NCBI GenBank assembly: GCA_910586455.1
Contig: CAJUHX010000062.1
Location: forward strand, 1 to 12,358
Direction: 5' to 3'
Source: an uncultured Muribaculaceae bacterium
GTDB lineage: Bacteria > Bacteroidota > Bacteroidia > Bacteroidales > Muribaculaceae
DNA length: 12,358 bases
The translations under genes and the position numbers were made by a program. Below the pieces are notes generated by a model. It worked only from the letters and a program-made list of their open reading frames with translations, was not told the DNA's origin and made no database searches. Below, in pieces: positions 7,274 to 12,358 of this stretch (position 1 is its first letter; each line of letters starts with the position of its first letter).

Positions 7274-8392
7274 CTATTGCCATCCACCTACAAATTCGGT
7301 CCACGACAAGGTATTATTGCGTTTTGCCGCGTATTCAAGCACCTCTTCCGTACGATTGCCGAATATCGGCCCGCTACTTGTCAATTGTTCCATAAATATA
7401 CCGGGAAGCATCAGATTTACCTCTATCATAATAGGGTGACCGTTATCATTTATGGCAAAATCCCAAGCGGCATGGCCAATGTGAGGCATATATCGCTGAT
7501 GCGAGTCGATGGCGTAATCTATAACATCAGTAATTCCGGGTACAGAAAGACTGTTGTAAGGTGTTCCATTCTGCAGTTGTGATAATTGTTTCAATTCAGT
7601 GTTGAAATTATTACCGTTGAATTTACCATCCGCTGTCATACCGCACACAACACCTCCGACTGCAAAATTGTCGACAACACTACCGTTTAATCCATGCCTC
7701 ATCATTAAACATTCGCACGTGGTTTTACCGTTTATATTTACGGTGTTGACACGGAACGTATTCAACGAGGTCGGATTAAACACAGCAGTGGAGGCAGACT
7801 GACGGACAATACCCTGACAAATATAATTACTGCCGTATATAGAGAGTGTACGCTTGATTTCGTCCGCACCGGCATGGGAGTTTATTTTTGAAACTCCTCG
7901 GCCACCGGAAGTTGCTACCGTCGGCTTGATAATTATATCATCATCGAAACGAGATAATATATTTACAGCAGTATCTGCTGTAATCCTGTCCATTTTTCCG
8001 TTGTAAGGGATTCCGTTTATTACATTCACAAGGATTTCGGGTTGGAGTATTCCTTTGAATATAATTGGATAGAGGCTCTTGTTTATATATGTGCGGGTAA
8101 GAGATGCCGGATTAAGCGTCCTTATTATCCGTGACCAATATATATTGTCGGGAACAAAATACGGACTAACTACCCCCTCCCTAAATATTTTATAAAATCG
8201 CCAGTAATCAAAATCGATTCTCTCCGGCTTCAACCGGCTCCACAGGTCGACAATAGATTTCTTCTCTATGTCAGTCAGTACCGGTAGCGTTAGGCCTATG
8301 GCCTTGATGCGAGGCTCAAGCTCTAATCGAGTGGCAGAACGTCCCAGACGATCAGAGAGTAACTTTAACAGTATTTTATTTATATTCAACAT
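7274..8392 (-). CDS. Sugar-transfer-associated ATP-grasp ligase (ATPgrasp_ST-like), second copy
   Basis: This is a 372-residue protein. The ATP-binding lysine and glycine loop are in IIIKPTVATSGGRGV (153-167). Further family marks are TSLNTFRVNTV (208-218), VVDNFAVGGV (239-248) and the metal-binding end WDFAINDNG..MIEVNLMLPG (310-331). The N-terminal third is a helical/aromatic region (about 55-125, including YWRFYKIF) seen in ATP-grasp proteins encoded beside sugar transferases. The chemistry of the superfamily is ATP-dependent acyl phosphate formation and ligation to an amine or hydroxyl. The actual substrates of this subgroup are not established to my knowledge. It lies 8 bases downstream of the stand-alone CapA gene and 37 A/T-rich bases upstream of the PP-loop gene, the largest gap inside the operon. 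It is only distantly similar to the gene at 9503-10507, so this is not a recent duplication. Confidence 0.85.
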   Translation of the reverse strand: MLNINKILLKLLSDRLGRSATRLELEPRIKAIGLTLPVLTDIEKKSIVDLWSRLKPERIDFDYWRFYKIFREGVVSPYFVPDNIYWSRIIRTLNPASLTRTYINKSLYPIIFKGILQPEILVNVINGIPYNGKMDRITADTAVNILSRFDDDIIIKPTVATSGGRGVSKINSHAGADEIKRTLSIYGSNYICQGIVRQSASTAVFNPTSLNTFRVNTVNINGKTTCECLMMRHGLNGSVVDNFAVGGVVCGMTADGKFNGNNFNTELKQLSQLQNGTPYNSLSVPGITDVIDYAIDSHQRYMPHIGHAAWDFAINDNGHPIMIEVNLMLPGIFMEQLTSSGPIFGNRTEEVLEYAAKRNNTLSWTEFVGGWQ

Positions 8393-8400
8393 AGTAACAA

Positions 8401-9498
8401 CTATAATTCTCCTTTAATTTTCTTCCTGATAAACCGACAGCCTCGCAAACAGAAGAAAAGCTTATCATACATAGGCATTTTTACGAGTTTGTGCGAGAGT
8501 CGGAACAAAATGGAATTCCTGCCTTTACATACATCGATATGCGAATTATGGTCAATGTAGGTAAACACCCTATCCACATTGATTGAGGTTTTATCGATTA
8601 TAAAATTAACAATCTGCCCTTTACGTGCCACAGATTTCCATATTTTGAATGTCGGCTCTGTGACCATAGGATAGCCCATAGTTATAGGGAGATTTTGCAA
8701 ATCAGGTTTTGCATCAGGATAATATGTCGACCTTGGAGATGTAATGATTCTGTCGGGGAAAAAGAAATTACCCAAGCTGAAAATAATAGGTCTGTCGTGA
8801 TAAAAAACAGTAGGCTGTATCTGATGGGAGTGACTGCCTATTATACCGTCAGCACCCCAGTCTATCATTTTTCGCGCCAGATTGTTGACTTCAGGAGTAG
8901 GATAGTAGTAGTACTCTTTTCCCCAATGCATTAATACGAACAGATAATCGTATTGCCCTTTTAGTCTGGTGATATCTTCACGTATATTACACTCTGTCAT
9001 GATATTGATGCCCGGAGTCGTATCGGTAGCAACAGGTATATATCCGCAGGTGCCGGGTTTATTATCGCAATATGCTATAAACGCAATTGTTTTGCCCTTG
9101 ACACTCAAAACTGCCGGAGCTGATGCCTCGGTATGATTCCGACCTGCTCCACAGTATTTTATACCGAGCTTGTCAAGTTCCAGTCTGGCTTGCTCAATAC
9201 CAGGCAGTCCTAAATCCCAAGCGTGGTTGTTTGCAAGGCTGACCACGTTTATGCCTAATTCTTTGAGTCGGTAAAGGTCTTTTGTCGGACAATATATCAC
9301 ATCCTTGTCACGCTTCATTTTTTCTTCATCGAAGTCTGGTGTATCTCCGACTGCGGTTTCAAGCGTAGCCACCCTGATATCTGCTTGGCGAAGAACTTCC
9401 AGCAATTCTTTGCTGCAAAATTCATCAATCTGTTCATAATGCAGGATTCCGCCAGGCATAGTATCTCCCATGCAGGCTATGCGTATGATATCTGACAT
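8401..9498 (-). CDS. CapA-family (PGA_cap) metallophosphatase-like protein, stand-alone and soluble
   Basis: This 365-residue protein carries all canonical CapA motifs: GDTMPGG (11-17), ETAVGD (47-52), SLANNHAWDLG (87-97), MHWGKEY (190-196), GSHSHQIQP (221-229) and FSLGNF (240-245). These form a calcineurin-like metal centre in the family. CapA is needed for poly-gamma-glutamate capsule formation in Bacillus, and homologues are widespread in Gram-negative polysaccharide loci with unclear biochemistry. There is no signal peptide or membrane helix; the N-terminus starts directly with the first beta strand. This indicates a cytoplasmic protein, unlike the membrane-anchored copy at 3315-5414. The basic C-terminus (about 330-363) could touch the membrane. 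It sits between the two ATP-grasp ligases with gaps of 4 and 8 bases, which suggests a functional trio. Confidence 0.92.
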   Translation of the reverse strand: MSDIIRIACMGDTMPGGILHYEQIDEFCSKELLEVLRQADIRVATLETAVGDTPDFDEEKMKRDKDVIYCPTKDLYRLKELGINVVSLANNHAWDLGLPGIEQARLELDKLGIKYCGAGRNHTEASAPAVLSVKGKTIAFIAYCDNKPGTCGYIPVATDTTPGINIMTECNIREDITRLKGQYDYLFVLMHWGKEYYYYPTPEVNNLARKMIDWGADGIIGSHSHQIQPTVFYHDRPIIFSLGNFFFPDRIITSPRSTYYPDAKPDLQNLPITMGYPMVTEPTFKIWKSVARKGQIVNFIIDKTSINVDRVFTYIDHNSHIDVCKGRNSILFRLSHKLVKMPMYDKLFFCLRGCRFIRKKIKGEL

Positions 9499-9502
9499 TT
9501 TT

Positions 9503-10507
9503 TTACAAATATTGTTTCAATTTCCCGTACCAGCCGGTTTCGCCAAAAAATTCCATACTCACATTGCCGGGGTTATGATTGCCTTCTATAAGTTGGATTC
9601 CAGTTGGTGTAATGGCAACATCCCAGCCAATAAACCGGCACTCCGGAATCATATGGCAGGCCTTGTCGATAGTCTGACGAAGCTCATGCCACATTGGAAT
9701 CTGATACCCGGGCATTACCTTAGCACATCCGGGATGATGTATACCACGTAGTTCATACCCCTGATAACATAGCGATGTGATTATTCCGCTTTCCGGATCT
9801 ATTGAATATTCACAGCCGCCGGCATTGTAATTATCGACAACCGATTTTCCAACACCCACCCTGAGAACCGGCTTGAAACAATGCACTTTGCCGCTTTTTT
9901 CAAGCAAAGTATTGACCCTTACTGTATTGATTGAGTTATTATTGAATTCCATTTCAGGGTGGTTAAATATCCGCTCTTCAATTATAACCTTTCTGTTTTT
10001 TAAGGAATCATATAACTTTACGAATTCTTTTGACGTTAAATCGCTAAGGGGGGGGGTAATTAGCTCTATTCCACGACCCTCGCACTCATCGAGGGGTTTG
10101 ACAATTAGCTGCGGAGATTTCAGACATATTGCCCTGAAATCGTCAATCGTCATTTCTTCCGACGAAAGCCAGCTCCGCTTTACATAGTCTTTAAAAAAAC
10201 GGTTGAAAGTAATTTTATTGTCGAGTTTATGAATATGCCCCGATGCGTTACATCGGTTGATAAACTCCAATACGCCCCTGTAGGTTAGTATTTGTTTACG
10301 GTCAGTATGACGATATTTCCAGAAGTTGCCGTTTACATACTGACTTATCAGACAGCCATATCGCGCATAACACCACAGAAAATCGGCATAAGAGAATAGC
10401 GCTGACAGACCTTTTCGACCAACTCTGTTATTTAAAGAGGCTATTTCTCTGCGGGCTTTCTTAAGATAAAAAATGCCGGAAGTTATATTCATCTTAGTTT
10501 TTTCCAT
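9503..10507 (-). CDS. Sugar-transfer-associated ATP-grasp ligase (ATPgrasp_ST-like), first copy
   Basis: This is a 334-residue protein. ATP-grasp motifs: LIVKPLDECEGRGIEL (134-149, K137), EERIF (177-181), NSINTVRVNTL (191-201), VVDNYNAGGCEY (223-234), WDVAITPTG (295-303) and the metal-binding IEGNHNPGNV (307-316). The N-terminal region holds an aromatic segment, NGNFWKYRHTD (59-69), before the ATP-grasp fold. The predicted activity is ATP-dependent ligation on a glycan or lipid-linked sugar. The start at 10507 overlaps the phosphoglycosyl transferase by 14 bases. ATG 10492, one base after that stop, is an equally tidy alternative that loses five residues. A nine-C tract at residues 151-154 makes the gene a candidate for phase variation. 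A hairpin lies immediately before the start. Direct coupling to the phosphoglycosyl transferase gives the sugar-transfer context of the family. Confidence 0.86.
   Translation of the reverse strand: MEKTKMNITSGIFYLKKARREIASLNNRVGRKGLSALFSYADFLWCYARYGCLISQYVNGNFWKYRHTDRKQILTYRGVLEFINRCNASGHIHKLDNKITFNRFFKDYVKRSWLSSEEMTIDDFRAICLKSPQLIVKPLDECEGRGIELITPPLSDLTSKEFVKLYDSLKNRKVIIEERIFNHPEMEFNNNSINTVRVNTLLEKSGKVHCFKPVLRVGVGKSVVDNYNAGGCEYSIDPESGIITSLCYQGYELRGIHHPGCAKVMPGYQIPMWHELRQTIDKACHMIPECRFIGWDVAITPTGIQLIEGNHNPGNVSMEFFGETGWYGKLKQYL
10048..10056 (-). repeat. Homopolymer tract, nine C in the coding strand, inside the first ATP-grasp gene
   Basis: The tract spans codons T151-P152-P153-L154, between the ATP-binding loop and the rest of the fold. 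Gain of one C reads acc ccc ccc cct TAG. Loss of one C reads acc ccc ccc tta gcg att TAA. Either would truncate the enzyme at about 155-157 residues, removing the active site. Confidence 0.75.
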
Positions 10508-11114
10508 TGAACAGTTCAGTAGTGAACTGTGTGGATTGTGAATTTTCGATATTTTCTTTTTTAATCACTCCTTTGAGTGTAGTAATGACCACCGAGCAGT
10601 CGGTGCGGAAGGAGATGTTGTCGACATACCATACGTCGAGGCGGAATTTCTCGGTCCAGCTCAGGTTATTGCGGCCATGGCACTGTGCCCAGCCGGTAAT
10701 GCCGGGCCGGACGTCGTGGCGCCGCATCTGCTCGGCTGAGTAAAGCGGCAAGTACTGCATCAGCAATGGACGAGGACCGATGAGCGACATATCGCCCTTG
10801 AGGACGTTCCACAGCTGCGGAAGCTCGTCGAGCGAGGAATTGCGCACAAAAGCTCCAAAACGGGTGATGCGCTGGCGGTCGGGCAGAAGTTTGCCGTCGG
10901 AGCCTTTGCGCTCGTTCATGGTCTTGAATTTGACTATCCTGAACGGCTTGCCCTTATATCCGGGGCGCTCCTGAAAGAAGAACACGCCCGCGCCCTCGTT
11001 GAAAAAATGCAGCAGCGCCGCCACCGTAAGCAGTACCGGACTGAATACAATCAGTACTCCGGCGCTGGCGGTAATGTCGATGAATCTCTTGAAAAATCTG
11101 CGGTACATAATCAT
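10494..11114 (-). CDS. Phosphoglycosyl transferase (bacterial sugar transferase, PglC/WcaJ C-terminal type)
   Basis: This is a 206-residue protein. A single reentrant membrane helix lies at about 13-37, with the family proline at P26. The conserved cytosolic core follows: QERPGYKGKPFRIVKFKTM (48-66), the catalytic Asp-Glu dyad in SSLDELPQLWNV (D96-E97), SLIGPRPL (110-117), RPGITGWAQ (136-144) and the LDVWYVD segment (159-165). The family transfers a sugar phosphate from a UDP-sugar to undecaprenyl phosphate at the cytoplasmic membrane face, the first committed step of the repeat unit. The short form without extra N-terminal helices matches PglC and the B. fragilis WcfS type. The last 20 or so codons are A/T-rich, unlike the rest of the gene, marking the edge of the low-GC cassette. 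It starts one base after the epimerase stop. Confidence 0.95.
   Translation of the reverse strand: MIMYRRFFKRFIDITASAGVLIVFSPVLLTVAALLHFFNEGAGVFFFQERPGYKGKPFRIVKFKTMNERKGSDGKLLPDRQRITRFGAFVRNSSLDELPQLWNVLKGDMSLIGPRPLLMQYLPLYSAEQMRRHDVRPGITGWAQCHGRNNLSWTEKFRLDVWYVDNISFRTDCSVVITTLKGVIKKENIENSQSTQFTTELFNGKN
10511..10530 (-). promoter_or_regulatory. Hairpin in the ribosome-loading region of the first ATP-grasp gene
   Basis: Perfect 8-bp arms (10511-10518 and 10523-10530) enclose a 4-base loop. On the minus strand the hairpin ends three bases before the ATG at 10507 and lies inside the last codons of the phosphoglycosyl transferase. It has no following U run, so it is not a terminator. It could limit initiation at 10507 unless ribosomes translating the upstream gene melt it. 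The role is an inference; the repeat itself is seen. Confidence 0.45.
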
Positions 11115-11115
11115 T

Positions 11116-12177
11116 TTACCGGCTTACACGGCCACGGGCGGGTGAATAATCCTCGTCGCCGGCGGCTTCGTCATTGGGTTCGTAATCGGCCCGCACTCCC
11201 CACAGACCGGCCATAGGCTCGGTTTCCATCTCGTGCTTGAAATCGCGCAGCTGGTCGAGATAGCTGTACTGCGGGCGCCAGTCGAGGTCGCGGAAAGTCT
11301 TTTCCATGGCGAAGGCGTTCTCCAGCGGGTCGGGCTTCTCGGGGCAGTATATAATCTCCGACGGATTGTCTTTGGGCGAGAACACTTCGACGATGCCTTT
11401 TATCTGGTCTTCGAGCGATACCTGCCAGCCATTGCCCACGTTGTAGCAGCCTCCTGTCAGAGGTGAGTCGACGCAGGCACGGACAAGGCGCACAAAGTCT
11501 TTGATATATACCATCTCCTTGGCCTTACGGCAATCGCCCCATATCTCTATAGGCAACGACTTTGACGCCCGGTCCATAAGCATGCGGAACGGCATCATGC
11601 GGTGCTTGAAATTGCAGTAGTGCCAGGCGTTGGGATGATACTGATATATGGTGAAGAAGCGCAGGGCAAAGAAGGCAATGCCATACTCGGCCCGATAATG
11701 TTCCATCAAGTCGACGGCGGCATTTTTGGCTATGGTATAGATGGTGTGGTCGCCGGTGAGCGGGAAGTGACGCGGCGCCTCGTCGGGGATTACCGAACCA
11801 TTGTTGTGGTAACGGGCCATGTCGCTCGGGGTCTGCGGGAAAACTATTTTCTTACAGCCAACCTTGTTCATCCAGTTAAGCACATTGAGGGTACCGATAG
11901 TGATTGACTCAAAGAGTTCCACCGGGTCGAAGGCATAGCGGCTGGGCAGTGCGCCGGCAAAGTGGCATACGGCGTCGATGTCTTCTGCAGGCAGCACATC
12001 GAAAGCCTCCGGCCTGCGGATATCGACCGAGTAATATTTCATGCCATGTTCGGCAAAGAAACCGCGGTCGTCCTTACGGCCTCCTACGGCTATGACATCG
12101 TAGCCCTCATCCTTGAGGTGCAGTGCTATATAGGCGCCAAGGTTGCCGGTGGCGCCGAAAACGATTACACGTTTCAT
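11116..12177 (-). CDS. NAD-dependent nucleotide-sugar epimerase/dehydratase (extended SDR)
   Basis: This is a 353-residue protein. The Rossmann motif VFGATGNLG is at 6-14, D67 and HFAG (72-75) occupy the usual second-strand and fourth-strand positions, and the catalytic YxxxK is YTIAK (147-151). The usual serine/threonine of the triad is probably T116 or S118 in PQTPSD. The C-terminal substrate domain includes LRFFTIY (172-178), MVYIKDF (222-228) and GGCYNVGNG (242-250), all normal for the family. It would epimerise or dehydrate an NDP-hexose in the cytoplasm, supplying the sugar for the adjacent phosphoglycosyl transferase. The acidic, disordered tail after about residue 333 is atypical. The start shares an ATGA overlap with the upstream glycosyltransferase stop. 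The exact sugar cannot be read from the motifs. Confidence 0.93.
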   Translation of the reverse strand: MKRVIVFGATGNLGAYIALHLKDEGYDVIAVGGRKDDRGFFAEHGMKYYSVDIRRPEAFDVLPAEDIDAVCHFAGALPSRYAFDPVELFESITIGTLNVLNWMNKVGCKKIVFPQTPSDMARYHNNGSVIPDEAPRHFPLTGDHTIYTIAKNAAVDLMEHYRAEYGIAFFALRFFTIYQYHPNAWHYCNFKHRMMPFRMLMDRASKSLPIEIWGDCRKAKEMVYIKDFVRLVRACVDSPLTGGCYNVGNGWQVSLEDQIKGIVEVFSPKDNPSEIIYCPEKPDPLENAFAMEKTFRDLDWRPQYSYLDQLRDFKHEMETEPMAGLWGVRADYEPNDEAAGDEDYSPARGRVSR

Positions 12178-12358
12178 ATTCTGTTGCTTAGTATTTCTTT
12201 ATAATATTCTTTCAGGCAGCGGCGAACGTAGGCCTGCTCATAGCGCGATGCAATCAGAGGCCTGGCCTTCTCAGCCATCCGGGCCACATCGCCGGGTGAT
12301 TCAACAAAGCGCCTCATGGCCGCCTCCAGAGCCATGGCATTGCGTGGCGGAACTATGG
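12174..12358 (-). CDS. Glycosyltransferase C-terminus (GT4/GT1-like), 5' part outside window
   Basis: Sixty codons and a TGA are visible. IVPPRNAMALEAAMRRFVE followed by DVARMAEKARPLI and a final helix YEQAYVRRCLKEYY have the pattern of the C-terminal end of GT-B glycosyltransferases: a loop after the donor-binding E, then the helix that swings back to the N-domain. The donor site itself is outside the window, so sugar specificity is unknown. The stop overlaps the epimerase ATG as ATGA, showing that the operon continues upstream. Confidence 0.75.
   Translation of the reverse strand, partial: IVPPRNAMALEAAMRRFVESPGDVARMAEKARPLIASRYEQAYVRRCLKEYYKEILSNRI

Noticed and set aside
9496..9504. Run of seven T beside the CapA start at 9498
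   Set aside because: Short A/T runs are common in A/T-rich intergenic DNA. This one lies across a start/stop junction and would not cleanly switch a frame.

Overview
The window looks like the distal part of a surface-polysaccharide (capsule or exopolysaccharide) biosynthesis locus from a Bacteroidota genome, most likely Bacteroidales and perhaps Muribaculaceae-like. The taxonomic call is an inference. It rests on protein flavour (a short PglC-like phosphoglycosyl transferase, a GltD-like oxidoreductase next door), A/T-rich start regions without Shine-Dalgarno sequences, and tight gene packing. No rRNA, tRNA or CRISPR is visible.

Layout. The left edge (1-813, + strand) is the 3' part of a GltD-like NADPH-dependent oxidoreductase. 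Positions 814-1102 separate it from everything else. This stretch holds a hairpin and a truncated open reading frame that look like the left end of a decayed IS3/IS150-type insertion sequence, followed by a good minus-strand terminator. From 1103 to the right edge all genes lie on the minus strand and appear to form one long operon. In transcription order they are: a glycosyltransferase C-terminus (right edge), an NAD-dependent sugar epimerase/dehydratase, a phosphoglycosyl transferase, an ATP-grasp ligase of the sugar-transfer-associated type, a CapA-like protein, a second such ATP-grasp ligase, a PP-loop ATPase with a zinc-type cysteine cluster, a serine-acetyltransferase-like hexapeptide enzyme, a membrane-anchored CapA::SGNH-hydrolase fusion, a fold-III PLP decarboxylase, and a third, different ATP-grasp ligase. 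Most junctions are overlaps or gaps of a few bases.

How the genes may work together. The epimerase and phosphoglycosyl transferase would make a nucleotide sugar and load the first sugar phosphate on undecaprenyl phosphate. Four ATP-using ligase-like enzymes, a PLP decarboxylase, an acetyltransferase and an esterase-like domain suggest that the glycan is decorated with amino-acid-derived or acyl groups. The acceptor and substituent cannot be read from the sequence.

The most unusual signal is a set of three G/C homopolymer tracts of 8-9 bases. They lie inside three different genes of the middle part of the operon: the first ATP-grasp, the PP-loop gene, and the linker of the CapA::SGNH fusion. 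In each case both +1 and -1 slippage runs into a stop codon within a few codons (at most 14 or so). In the fusion gene the -1 frame stops in a TGATG overlap with an in-frame ATG just before the SGNH domain. This looks like a set of phase-variable ON/OFF switches that would create combinatorial versions of the polymer. The same middle part (about 3.3-10.6 kb) is visibly A/T-richer than both flanks, which suggests an exchangeable, horizontally acquired cassette between conserved flanking genes.
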